DNA of 64,000 nucleotides. Source: Methylophilus aquaticus. Lineage in GTDB: Bacteria; Pseudomonadota; Gammaproteobacteria; Burkholderiales; Methylophilaceae. Below the pieces are notes generated by a model, which searched no databases, was not told the DNA's origin, and was given only the letters and a program-made list of their open reading frames with translations. How positions within the stretch are numbered: position 1 is the first letter of the stretch; each line of letters starts with the position of its first letter. Positions 54,922 through 63,643 of the stretch are shown piece after piece. The translations under genes and the position numbers were made by a program. The stretch is from the NCBI RefSeq assembly GCF_030769565.1, contig NZ_JAVCAP010000009.1:33302-97301 (forward strand). The letters run 5' to 3'.

Positions 54922-56733
54922 TTAATGGCCAACCATTCTGACCACTTCATTGCCCGGTTTGGCAGCATCCCCTGACTGATTCAACACATGGCTGATTTCA
55001 CCGGTGCCGCCCAGCGAGACACTGGTGATATGGCTGAATTGAATGTATTCACCCATAGGCGCCTCAATAGCACTGTGCAGTTTGACTGTTGGGTTGTCGT
55101 TGAAGAAACAATACACCCCCATGCCCACGGCTTTGTGATGCGTGACATGGTTTGCCACCTTATATGAGGCAAAGCCGTTTACCTGCTGATTCATCCAGTG
55201 TGCCTGGTCAGGGACGTCGTACGGGGCTTCACTCTGGTAGAAGTAAACCGCGCCGTTTTCGCCATTCCATAACGTTTGATACTGGTGAAAATGCTCGACA
55301 AACAAGCCGTACATGGTGACGTCATCGCCATTCACGATAATGCCATGTTGTGTTTTGTTGGTCTCCCAGCCGATGCCATCGCCATGGTCTGCACGCCACA
55401 CCCAGAGATTATCGCCAATCACGTGGTTACTATTGATGATGACACTGGTCGTGGCATTGCCGATACCGGCACCGCCCACCCGGAAAAATACATCATGCAG
55501 TGAGACAGGATTTTTGGCGTGACTGACAGCGTTCTTGGCTGTGCCGATTTGCAGTAATACCTCTGAGTTTTTAACGCCTGCATCAAACAACACACCCGCC
55601 AGTTTGACGCCATCCACATCATCAATCGTCATGGCTGCTGTCCCGGTGATTGGCTGTAATGTTGCAATGCCCAAGCCAAGGATGACGCTATTGGCCTGGC
55701 TGATATGCAGTGGCGTATCGAGCTGATAAATGCCAGGGGTCAGCAACAGGTGTTTGCCATGCGCCAGCGCGGTATTCATGGTGCGGGCATTGTCTTGGCT
55801 GGCTTTGGCAATATAAAAGTGATCCAGTGTAATAATTTCACCCGGTACTTTTTTTTGCTGCCAGCTAATGCCTTGACTGGCTGATCTCAAGGCCGGAACA
55901 AAAACACTGTATTTACCCGAGCCATCTATGGTTAGAAAGGGTTTTTCACGCACTACGGGTGTTTGTTTAACCACAGTGTAAGGCGGGTTGGGCCACTGGG
56001 CAGAAGAGGGCGCATTGTTAACGCCCACAAATACCATGTTCCAGTTGGCATTGGTCCAGCTGCCTAATACTGAATTACGGGTGAGCCATTGTTGCTGGGT
56101 GCCAGAGTTGATTTCCTGATCAATCAGGCTGTCAGCAATAAAACCACCACTGGACCATCCACCATTGTCATCCAGCAGCATGTTTCCCTGTACATGTATG
56201 CGCCTTAGTGGCGCTGCTTGTGACACAGCCCATTGCATGGTGCCATTGTCTGGGGTCACCGAGAGGTTTTCCACAGTGCGCCAGAAGTTTTGCGTGGCGT
56301 CCCCTTCATGCCAGTTGGCCTCCACTTGTATCCCGCCTTTCAGCGCTACATCGTCAGGCAATTGTCCCAGGCCAATCAGCTGTGTATAAAAGCCGAGTTT
56401 TATTTTGTTGTGATAGGTGCCTGGTTTAAATAAAACGGCCTTGCGCGTAGTGCCAAACTGGCTGCTTTCCTGCTGTTTAAACAGTTTATCCAGCGCGGCT
56501 TGCACCTCTGCCGCAGGCATTGCAGGATCCATGATCAGCACCTGCTCGCCAAAGTCCGGTGTTTGCGCTTGCATTGATGGCGCCGAAACAGATGCGCTAC
56601 AACCACTGATTCCGGCCACTATCAGTGTGGCATATATGGTTTCGAATACGGCGCTTAACAAGCGCTGCAATAGCGGGGGCTGGCGTTTTATAATCATCGT
56701 TAAAGTTGACTTAAGCCTGTACATGAAGTTCAT
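54922..56733 (-). CDS. Predicted surface lipoprotein with pectate-lyase-like beta-helix
   Basis: A 603-residue exported protein. A lipobox GISGCS (Cys about residue 45) after a hydrophobic run (ATLIVAGISG) marks a lipoprotein. The rest is a pectate-lyase-like right-handed beta-helix: early LFKPGTYHNKIKLGFYTQLIG, repeats such as MTIDDVDGVKLAGVLFDAG, VIINSNHVIGDNLWVWRAD and HGIIVNGDDVTMYGLFVEH. Such folds bind or cleave polysaccharides or act as adhesins; no catalytic triad is clear. The ATG overlaps the mqo stop by 4 bases, so translation is coupled to mqo, which is unexpected. The N-terminus before the lipobox is long; ATG 56724 or later is possible. Confidence 0.8.
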   Translation of the reverse strand: MNFMYRLKSTLTMIIKRQPPLLQRLLSAVFETIYATLIVAGISGCSASVSAPSMQAQTPDFGEQVLIMDPAMPAAEVQAALDKLFKQQESSQFGTTRKAVLFKPGTYHNKIKLGFYTQLIGLGQLPDDVALKGGIQVEANWHEGDATQNFWRTVENLSVTPDNGTMQWAVSQAAPLRRIHVQGNMLLDDNGGWSSGGFIADSLIDQEINSGTQQQWLTRNSVLGSWTNANWNMVFVGVNNAPSSAQWPNPPYTVVKQTPVVREKPFLTIDGSGKYSVFVPALRSASQGISWQQKKVPGEIITLDHFYIAKASQDNARTMNTALAHGKHLLLTPGIYQLDTPLHISQANSVILGLGIATLQPITGTAAMTIDDVDGVKLAGVLFDAGVKNSEVLLQIGTAKNAVSHAKNPVSLHDVFFRVGGAGIGNATTSVIINSNHVIGDNLWVWRADHGDGIGWETNKTQHGIIVNGDDVTMYGLFVEHFHQYQTLWNGENGAVYFYQSEAPYDVPDQAHWMNQQVNGFASYKVANHVTHHKAVGMGVYCFFNDNPTVKLHSAIEAPMGEYIQFSHITSVSLGGTGEISHVLNQSGDAAKPGNEVVRMVGH

Positions 56734-58220
56734 GCCGACAAGTTTAATGTACTTAATGTATCTTTGCGCACACTGGCCAACAAGCCTGCATTATCTATCA
56801 GGGACTCACCATAAGAAGGAATCATGCCCTTCAATGTATCACGCCACTGTTTACTTTTTAGTTGGTCTGGAAAGCAGCGTTGCAACACATCGAGCATTGC
56901 CTTGACGCTGACAGATGCGCCCGGAGATGCTCCAAGTAATGCTGCCAGGCTGCCATCTTCACTCGCCACAATTTCTGTACCGAACTCCAGTTTTCCCCAA
57001 TGCTGGTGGCAGCGTTTAATGATCTGCACACGCTGTCCGGCATGCGCGAGTGACCAGTCTTGGCCATCGGCATCTGGCAGAAATGCACGCAAGGCCTCCA
57101 TGCGTTGAACGTGATTCTGAAATACTTCTTTAATCAGATATCTTGTCAGGTCCATATTATGGCGGCCAGCTCCCAACAAGCTTTTGATGTTCTTAAGTTT
57201 GACTGATTTGGCGAGGTCAAAGCGTGACCCCTGCTTGAGAAAGCGGGTGGTAAACCCGGCATAGGGGCCAAACAGCAAAGCAGGTTGACCATTAATCATG
57301 CGAGTATCCAGATGTGGCACAGACATCGGGGGCGCTCCTACGGCAGCCTGACTGTAGACCTTTGCATGGTGCTGCCTGACGATCGAGGGGTTGTTGCAGA
57401 TCAGCCATTGACCACTGACAGGGAATCCTCCGTAGCCCTGGGCTTCTACAATGCCCGATTGCTGTAACAACGACAAGGCGCCACCGCCAGCCCCCAGAAA
57501 TACAAAGGGGGTCTGTATCTGCTCAAGCTGACCAGAGTGCTTGTGCTGGGTACGAACGTGCCATGCGCGCTGACCATTGGCAGTTTTTTGTTTGAGTTTG
57601 GTCACGCGGGTACTGGTCAGTAGCTTGAAATTGGGGCGGGTTTGCAGGTAGGCCACCAATTGGCGTGTCAATGCGCCAAAATTCACATCCGAGCCATGTG
57701 CGACACGGGTGGCCGCCATATTGTCTGCGTCGTGCCTGCCTGCCATCATGAGTGGCATCCAATCGCCCAGGGTGGTTGCATTCTGGCTAAATTGCATTTC
57801 AGCAAACAGCGGGTGAGATTGTAATAGGGCATGGCGTTTACGCAGAAAATCGCTGTCTTGCTGCCCCCAAACCGCACTCAGGTGGGGTACGCGCTGGATA
57901 AATTGACCGGCATCCAATACGCCGTCTTTTACCAGACTTGACCAGTATTGCAGTGAGGTCTCAAAAGCAGCATTGATCTCGAGTGCGCGACGAATATGGA
58001 TATCACCATTTGTGGACACAGGTGTGTAGTTCAATTCACAATAGCCAGCATGTCCGGTGCCCGCATTATTGAGCGCGTCCGAGCTTTCCAATGCCACATC
58101 CTCCAGTTGTTCAACCATGCAAATATGCAGGCCAGGATTCAATCGATGTAACAAAATAGCCAGTGTGGCGCTCATGATGCCGCCACCAACCAGCAGAATA
58201 TCGGTTTCCATACTCGCCAT
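56730..58220 (-). CDS. mqo: Malate:quinone oxidoreductase
   Basis: A 496-residue FAD-dependent, membrane-associated enzyme that oxidises malate to oxaloacetate and passes electrons to quinone. N-terminal FAD motif DILLVGGGIMSATLAILL, then GTGHAGYCELNYTP and FGPYAGFTTRFLKQGS; C-terminal SLAALLGASPGASVSVKAM. In a methylotroph this feeds a partial, largely biosynthetic TCA cycle. ATG start; the divergent 430-base upstream region holds the promoter. Its stop overlaps the beta-helix lipoprotein start. Confidence 0.95.
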   Translation of the reverse strand: MASMETDILLVGGGIMSATLAILLHRLNPGLHICMVEQLEDVALESSDALNNAGTGHAGYCELNYTPVSTNGDIHIRRALEINAAFETSLQYWSSLVKDGVLDAGQFIQRVPHLSAVWGQQDSDFLRKRHALLQSHPLFAEMQFSQNATTLGDWMPLMMAGRHDADNMAATRVAHGSDVNFGALTRQLVAYLQTRPNFKLLTSTRVTKLKQKTANGQRAWHVRTQHKHSGQLEQIQTPFVFLGAGGGALSLLQQSGIVEAQGYGGFPVSGQWLICNNPSIVRQHHAKVYSQAAVGAPPMSVPHLDTRMINGQPALLFGPYAGFTTRFLKQGSRFDLAKSVKLKNIKSLLGAGRHNMDLTRYLIKEVFQNHVQRMEALRAFLPDADGQDWSLAHAGQRVQIIKRCHQHWGKLEFGTEIVASEDGSLAALLGASPGASVSVKAMLDVLQRCFPDQLKSKQWRDTLKGMIPSYGESLIDNAGLLASVRKDTLSTLNLSA

Positions 58221-58653
58221 GCTCAGAAATTCCCTCAGTTATCGACTAAATCAGGCTCATGCCCGAAGTGTTTTTGCTACGAAAATGCACACTGACTTGC
58301 AGTACAAACGTCTATAGTTTTGTATATGTTTTTTGTGTTTGCACATCACTAAAATTCACGCTTGCACTTGAAATTTACATCATTCTAAAAATTTTTTCGC
58401 ACGGCATTATAAAACGAAAAAAGTGATGTCAGCAGTGAAACTTGGCCGACCTTGCGCGCTGGCAATTCCGACGGCTGCCAAACTTGTCAAAAAAAGGCAT
58501 TTGCGGTAATCTCTAACTTTGTTTGAAAATGTTTTCAAACAGTGAGAAAAATAAATGCTGGCACATAGTTAGTGCGTTTTCGAGTAGATGAAGAGCGTGT
58601 TTGTTGTCAGTTTTGCAAGCTTATAGCGCAATGCCGTAATCGGGGGGATGGTC
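58221..58653. other. Gene-free divergent region between mqo and the small membrane protein
   Basis: 433 bases, AT-rich, no coding frame of note on either strand. A near-perfect 20-base palindrome, gtttgaaaa-tg-ttttcaaac (58521-58540), stands out as an operator candidate. The mqo and plus-strand promoters must lie here; no clean sigma70 pair was identified. Confidence 0.5.
58521..58540. promoter_or_regulatory. Palindromic operator candidate
   Basis: 9-bp arms gtttgaaaa/ttttcaaac around TG. It resembles LacI-family sites of the TGAAAA..TTTTCA kind but has TG rather than CG at the centre. Located about 115 bases before the small membrane protein and 300 before mqo. Confidence 0.5.
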
Positions 58654-58758
58654 ATGAAGAATCCATTGGAATCTATAGCAGGTACTATCATTTCAGGGGT
58701 GTTGTTAACTCTGGTTCTGGTTTTTTTTCTTAAAAATTTCATGAGCGTTGGAGGCTGA
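58654..58758 (+). CDS. Tiny membrane protein (34 residues) coupled to the PuuD-like gene
   Basis: A short gene read directly from the sequence. ATG 58654 stands 6 bases after a GGGGGGA ribosome site (ATG 58648 overlaps that site); stop TGA at 58756-58758. The product MKNPLESIAGTIISGVLLTL, then VLVFFLKNFMSVGG, is a single hydrophobic helix with short ends. One base separates its stop from the PuuD-like start, so the two are coupled. No family recognised. Confidence 0.6.
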   Translation: MKNPLESIAGTIISGVLLTLVLVFFLKNFMSVGG

Positions 58759-58759
58759 G

Positions 58760-59251
58760 ATGGAACTCGTTCCTGCATTGGCCCGATGGATTCATTTTTT
58801 GGCTGGCATCACTTGGGTAGGCTTACTGTACTATTTTAACCTGGTACAAATGGCAGCATTGAAAGATGCGGCCGTTGACGGAACGGCTGCTGGAATCTCC
58901 AAGCACATTGCGCCGCGCGCATTGTTCTGGTTTCGCTGGTCGGCACTGGTCACCTGGTTGGCCGGCGCAGCCTTGCTTGGAGCGCATTTTACTGATGCAT
59001 TTATGTTGCGCAACGGGTTTGATGGTATCGGCATTGGTGCATGGTTAGGGACGATCATGCTATTTAATGTCTGGGCACTGATCTGGCCTAACCAGAAAAA
59101 AATATTAGGGATGGTGGCTGCGGACGATGTAGCCAAGAATAAAGCACGACGCATTGCGATGCTGGCTTCTCGTACCAATATGATGCTTTCCATCCCAATG
59201 CTGTTTTTTATGGCGAATGGTTTAAGCCATCGCGCGGTACTCGGTTTTTAG
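58760..59251 (+). CDS. PuuD-like integral membrane protein (short form, no cytochrome domain)
   Basis: A 163-residue membrane protein with four hydrophobic segments. It matches the N-terminal membrane part of the urate hydroxylase/PuuD group (WIHFLAGITWVGLLYYFNLVQ in pieces: HFLAGITWVG, LYYFNLVQ) and lacks the C-terminal cytochrome c domain, so it is unlikely to be a complete urate oxidase. Start ATG 58760 with GGAGG 5 bases upstream; the TTG at 58748 is not needed. No purine-degradation genes are nearby. Followed by a palindromic terminator. Confidence 0.72.
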   Translation: MELVPALARWIHFLAGITWVGLLYYFNLVQMAALKDAAVDGTAAGISKHIAPRALFWFRWSALVTWLAGAALLGAHFTDAFMLRNGFDGIGIGAWLGTIMLFNVWALIWPNQKKILGMVAADDVAKNKARRIAMLASRTNMMLSIPMLFFMANGLSHRAVLGF

Positions 59252-59267
59252 CGGGTTTAAGACGTTT

Positions 59268-59297
59268 ACGGCGGCTTAAGCCGCCGTTTTTGTTTTT
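59268..59297 (+). terminator. Terminator after the PuuD-like gene
   Basis: Palindrome acggcggctt/aagccgccgt (59268-59277, 59278-59287) followed by TTTTTGTTTTT. Confidence 0.9.
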
Positions 59298-59311
59298 CAA
59301 AGGTAATACTT

Positions 59312-60502
59312 ATGCATTCAGAACATTTAATGAACACGTATGGCAGGCAACCAGTCACTTTTGCCAAAGGCGAGGGCGTCTGGCTGACAGACACTGCCGG
59401 TGATCGCTATCTGGATGCGTTGTCAGGCGTCGCTGTGAACGGCCTGGGGCATGCACACCCCAAGTTTGTGGCCGCGCTTAATGCTCAGATTGCCAAGCTG
59501 ATTCATGTCTCCAATATTTACCAGATTGCCGAACAGTCTGCGCTGGCAGATAAATTGGCAGATTTATCCGGTATGGATAACGTGTTTTTCTGTAATTCCG
59601 GCTGTGAAGCGAATGAAGCGGCGATCAAGCTGGCGCGCTTGTATGCTCACAACAAAGGCATTGACCATCCCGAGATTATTGTCATGGATCAGAGCTTTCA
59701 TGGCCGAACCATGGCAACATTGTCCGCAACCGGTAATCGCAAGGTACAGGCAGGCTTTGAGCCTCTCGTCAGTGGTTTTGTGCGTGTTCCATTTGATGAC
59801 CTGGATGCGGTCCGGGCGGTTGCTTCTCGCAACAACCATGTGGTGGCCATTCTGGTAGAGCCTGTTCAAGGCGAAGGCGGGATTCATATCCCTGCTGACA
59901 TGAAGGCTTATTTCCAGGGGCTACGCGAGATTTGCGATGCCAATGGCTGGTTGCTGATCTTGGATGAAGTGCAGTCCGGGATTGCCCGTACCGGGACCTG
60001 GTTTGCCTTTCAACACACAGGCATCCTGCCTGATGTAATGACACTGGCCAAAGGACTGGGGTCCGGGGTGCCGATTGGCGCCTGTGTCGCGCGCGGTATC
60101 GCTGCTGAGACCTTTACCCTTGGCAAGCATGGATCGACCTTTGGTGGTAATCCGTTGGCCACAGCTGCCGGCCTGGCCACGCTGGATATTATTGCCGAGG
60201 AAAAACTGCTTGAGAATGCAGAAGACACCGGCAACTACATTCGTCAGTTGTTTGCGCAGGCGTTCAAAGATACGCCCGCGGTGATCAATGTACGCAATGC
60301 GGGCATGATGATCGGCATTGAACTGGACAGGCCTTGTGCAGAGTTGGTCAAGCAGGCGTTGGCTGCAAAACTGCTGATTAACGTGACGTCTGAAAGAGTG
60401 GTGCGCTTGTTGCCGCCACTGATCATGAATAAACAGGAAGCAGAAGAGTTGGTGCATCGGCTGGCGCCACTGATTTTAAATTTTATCAAGGCGAGTGCCT
60501 GA
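59312..60502 (+). CDS. argD: Acetylornithine aminotransferase
   Basis: A 396-residue class III PLP aminotransferase, fourth step of arginine synthesis (also N-succinyl-diaminopimelate in some species). PLP lysine K247 (MTLAKGLGSG), LILDEVQSG with D218-E219, and FCNSGCEANEAAIKLAR near 93-109. ATG 59312 with AAAGG upstream (ATG 59330 is a fallback). Starts the argD-argF-argG run. Confidence 0.95.
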   Translation: MHSEHLMNTYGRQPVTFAKGEGVWLTDTAGDRYLDALSGVAVNGLGHAHPKFVAALNAQIAKLIHVSNIYQIAEQSALADKLADLSGMDNVFFCNSGCEANEAAIKLARLYAHNKGIDHPEIIVMDQSFHGRTMATLSATGNRKVQAGFEPLVSGFVRVPFDDLDAVRAVASRNNHVVAILVEPVQGEGGIHIPADMKAYFQGLREICDANGWLLILDEVQSGIARTGTWFAFQHTGILPDVMTLAKGLGSGVPIGACVARGIAAETFTLGKHGSTFGGNPLATAAGLATLDIIAEEKLLENAEDTGNYIRQLFAQAFKDTPAVINVRNAGMMIGIELDRPCAELVKQALAAKLLINVTSERVVRLLPPLIMNKQEAEELVHRLAPLILNFIKASA

Positions 60503-60521
60503 TCCATTGATTGGTAACATC

Positions 60522-61436
60522 ATGAGTATTAAACACTTTTTGCAGTTTAACGACCTCACGCGTGACGAGATCGAACACATCTTTGCCCGCGCCAAGTGGA
60601 TTAAAGCGCAGTTTAAAGATTACCAGCAGTATTGGCCGCTGGTAGACCGTACGCTGGTGATGATTTTTGAAAAAGCCAGTACGCGCACCCGTTTGTCTTT
60701 TGAGGCAGGCATGCAGCAGCTGGGTGGCTCGGCCATTTACCTGAATACACGCGACTCACAATTGGGGCGTGGCGAGCCGGTAGAGGATGCAGCGCAAGTG
60801 ATTTCTCGCATGAGTGATATTGTGATGATCCGTACTTTTGAGCAAAGCATTATCGAGCGTTTTGCCCAAAACTCGCGTGTGCCGGTTGTTAACGGCCTGA
60901 CCAATGAATATCATCCCTGCCAGATACTTGCCGATATTTTTACTTTCATTGAGCACAGAGGCTCGATTCAGGGTAAAACCGTGGCCTGGATAGGCGACAG
61001 TAACAATGTGTGCAATACCTGGTTGCAGGCCGCAGAGGTGCTGGACTTTAATGTCCATGTATCGACGCCACCTGGCTACGAGGTGGAGCCGGAGCGTGCC
61101 AATTTGTATGGCACCGATCACTTCGAGTCATTCAGCGATCCGATGGAAGCTGCCCGGGGTGCCGACCTGGTGACCACGGATGTATGGACCAGTATGGGCT
61201 TTGAAGCCGAAAACGAAGAGCGTCGCAAGGATTTTGCGGACTGGCAGGTGGATGGCGACATGATGAAAGTGGCCAAGCTTGACGCGGTATTTATGCATTG
61301 CCTGCCTGCGCACCGCGGTGAAGAGGTGTCTGCCGAAGTGATTGATGGTGCACAAAGTGTTGTGTGGGATGAGGCCGAGAATCGGCTGCATACCCAGAAG
61401 GCTCTGATGGAATATTTGTTGTTGGGCAAGGTTTAA
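60522..61436 (+). CDS. argF: Ornithine carbamoyltransferase
   Basis: A 304-residue enzyme joining carbamoyl phosphate and ornithine to citrulline. Carbamoyl-phosphate site STRTR (53-57) and HPCQILADIF; ornithine site HCLPAHRGEE near 265. Start ATG 60522 (MSIKHFLQFND), 19 bases after argD; the open frame from 60495 overlaps argD and is not family-like. Confidence 0.96.
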   Translation: MSIKHFLQFNDLTRDEIEHIFARAKWIKAQFKDYQQYWPLVDRTLVMIFEKASTRTRLSFEAGMQQLGGSAIYLNTRDSQLGRGEPVEDAAQVISRMSDIVMIRTFEQSIIERFAQNSRVPVVNGLTNEYHPCQILADIFTFIEHRGSIQGKTVAWIGDSNNVCNTWLQAAEVLDFNVHVSTPPGYEVEPERANLYGTDHFESFSDPMEAARGADLVTTDVWTSMGFEAENEERRKDFADWQVDGDMMKVAKLDAVFMHCLPAHRGEEVSAEVIDGAQSVVWDEAENRLHTQKALMEYLLLGKV

Positions 61437-61512
61437 GTTTGGTAAAAGCGTGCGTCAGGCTGGTATCGCCTGGCATGCACGCGATAACGATTATTTTTAG
61501 GACAATGTAACA

Positions 61513-62733
61513 ATGAGCGAGATTAAAAAAGCCGTATTGGCGTATTCCGGCGGGTTAGACACCTCTGTGATTTTAAAATGGTTGCAAGACACCTATCAGT
61601 GCGAAGTCGTGACTTTTACCGCCGACCTCGGGCAGGGCGAAGAACTGGAGCCTGCACGCGCCAAGGCAAAAGCGGCTGGTGTCAAAGAGATTTTTATTGA
61701 TGATGTGCGCGAAGAGTTTGTGCGCGACTTTGTGTTTCCCATGTTCCGAGCCAATACCGTGTATGAAGGCGAGTATTTGTTGGGCACCTCGATTGCACGC
61801 CCGCTGATCGCCAAACGCCTGATTGAAATTGCTGCACTGACCAAAGCCGATGCTATTTCGCACGGGGCGACAGGCAAAGGCAATGATCAGGTGCGATTTG
61901 AGTTGGGTGCCTACGCCTTAAATCCGAATATCCAAATTATCGCCCCCTGGCGAGAGTGGGATTTGCTCAGCCGTGAAAAATTGATGGCTTATGCTGAAAA
62001 ACATGGCATCCCGGTCGATATGAAGCACAAGCAAGGCGGCAGCCCCTATTCCATGGATGCCAACCTGTTGCATATTTCCTATGAAGGCCGTCATCTGGAA
62101 GACCCGGCGGCTGAAGCAGAAGAAAGTATGTGGCGCTGGACAGTGTCTCCAGAAAAAGCACCGGATACGGCAGAGTATCTGGACCTGGAGTACGTCAATG
62201 GCGACATTGTCAGCATCAATGGTAACGCCATGAAAGCACATGAAGTGCTGGCTTTCCTTAATACCATAGGCGGCAAACACGGGATTGGTCGTCTGGATCT
62301 GGTAGAAAATCGCTATGTCGGCATGAAGTCACGTGGTTGCTATGAAACGCCGGGCGGTACCATCATGCTCAAGGCACACCGTGCGATTGAAAGCATCACC
62401 CTGGACCGTGAAGTGGCGCACCTGAAAGACGATTTAATGCCACGCTACGCCAGCATGATTTACAACGGTTACTGGTGGAGCCCTGAGCGCATTGCCCTGC
62501 AAACACTGATAGACCACACGCAAAGCAGCGTTAACGGCTGGGTACGCGTCAAATTGTACAAAGGCAACGTGATTGTCGTTGGTCGTGACAGCAAAACGGA
62601 TTCATTGTTTGACTCCACGATTGCCACGTTTGAAGACGACAAAGGCGCTTACGATCAAAAAGATGCGGGCGGCTTTATCAAGCTCAACGCATTAAGAATG
62701 CGTATTGCAGCCAATTTGAAAAACAGAAAATAA
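61513..62733 (+). CDS. argG: Argininosuccinate synthase
   Basis: A 406-residue enzyme that condenses citrulline and aspartate with ATP. N-terminal P-loop [11 protein letters not shown] (10-20), [15 protein letters not shown] and a C-terminal multimerisation helix. ATG preceded by AGGAC. It follows argF by 76 bases with no clear terminator between, so the three arg genes may be one transcript. argH is not in the window. Confidence 0.97.
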   Translation: MSEIKKAVLAYSGGLDTSVILKWLQDTYQCEVVTFTADLGQGEELEPARAKAKAAGVKEIFIDDVREEFVRDFVFPMFRANTVYEGEYLLGTSIARPLIAKRLIEIAALTKADAISHGATGKGNDQVRFELGAYALNPNIQIIAPWREWDLLSREKLMAYAEKHGIPVDMKHKQGGSPYSMDANLLHISYEGRHLEDPAAEAEESMWRWTVSPEKAPDTAEYLDLEYVNGDIVSINGNAMKAHEVLAFLNTIGGKHGIGRLDLVENRYVGMKSRGCYETPGGTIMLKAHRAIESITLDREVAHLKDDLMPRYASMIYNGYWWSPERIALQTLIDHTQSSVNGWVRVKLYKGNVIVVGRDSKTDSLFDSTIATFEDDKGAYDQKDAGGFIKLNALRMRIAANLKNRK

Positions 62734-62774
62734 GCATATCAACATACAGATAATCGAGCGATAAGGAAAAGACC

Positions 62775-63086
62775 ATGGCGCAATTTGACAATGTCAGCGT
62801 GAAGAAAAAAGCAAATATCTACTTTGATGGCAAGTGTGTCAGCCACACTGTGCTGTTCCCCAATGGTACACGCTGTACCGTGGGTGTGATTTTCCCAAGC
62901 ACACTGACGTTCAATACTGGCTCACCTGAGCTGATGGAAATCAATGAAGGCGTGTGTAATGTACGCCTGAAAGATGAAGAGCACTGGACGACTTACAAAG
63001 GCGGTGAGAAGTTTACCGTGCCTGGCAACTCTTCATTCGACATTGAAACAGTTGAGACCGTCGATTACGTTTGCCATTTTGAATAA
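62775..63086 (+). CDS. ppnP: Pyrimidine/purine nucleoside phosphorylase (YaiE/PpnP)
   Basis: A 103-residue cupin-fold protein of the PpnP family, which phosphorolyses several nucleosides. Family signature [20 protein letters not shown] (20 residues from the N-terminus), [19 protein letters not shown], and [20 protein letters not shown] with AAGGAAAAG upstream. Length is normal. Confidence 0.93.
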   Translation: MAQFDNVSVKKKANIYFDGKCVSHTVLFPNGTRCTVGVIFPSTLTFNTGSPELMEINEGVCNVRLKDEEHWTTYKGGEKFTVPGNSSFDIETVETVDYVCHFE

Positions 63087-63148
63087 TTGATTTGAAATGA
63101 ATGCCTGGCGTGGCGTTGAGCGTTCACGCTGGCAATTGAGAGGTACAC

Positions 63149-63643
63149 ATGCCAAGTTTTGATATTACTTCTGAAGTCGATAAAGTCGGCATGAAAAACG
63201 CGATTGATACTGCCGGTAAGCAGATTACCAACCGCTACGACTTTAAAGGCACCTCAGCCAAAATCGAGTTCAACGAAAAAGACAACGTCATCACCATTTC
63301 TGGCGATAACGACTTTCAGCTTGATCAGATCAAAGATATTTTGTTACCTGCCATGGAAAAGAAAGAACCTGAATCTTCCAAGCGCCTGGAGCACAAGGAT
63401 GTGCAAAAGGTCGGTGGTAACAAAGTGAAGCAGGATTTACGTGTGCGCGATGGCATTGACAGCGATCTGGCTAAAAAAATCACCAAACTGATCAAAGACA
63501 GCGGTATGAAAGTACAGGCCAGCATTCAGGGCGACACGGTGCGCGTGAACGGGGCCAAACGGGATCTCTTGCAAGAAGCCATTGCCTTTGTTAAAAAAAG
63601 CATCAACGACTTTCCTCTGCAGTTTGGTAATTTCCGCGACTAA
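63149..63643 (+). CDS. yajQ: YajQ-family nucleotide-binding protein
   Basis: A 164-residue two-domain protein of the YajQ/UPF0234 family; a relative in Xanthomonas binds cyclic di-GMP and regulates virulence, but the role here is unknown. MPSFDITSEVDKVGMKNAID at the start and NRYDFKGTSAKIEFNEKD, ending FPLQFGNFRD. ATG with GAGAGG upstream. A hairpin without a T-run follows. Confidence 0.94.
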   Translation: MPSFDITSEVDKVGMKNAIDTAGKQITNRYDFKGTSAKIEFNEKDNVITISGDNDFQLDQIKDILLPAMEKKEPESSKRLEHKDVQKVGGNKVKQDLRVRDGIDSDLAKKITKLIKDSGMKVQASIQGDTVRVNGAKRDLLQEAIAFVKKSINDFPLQFGNFRD

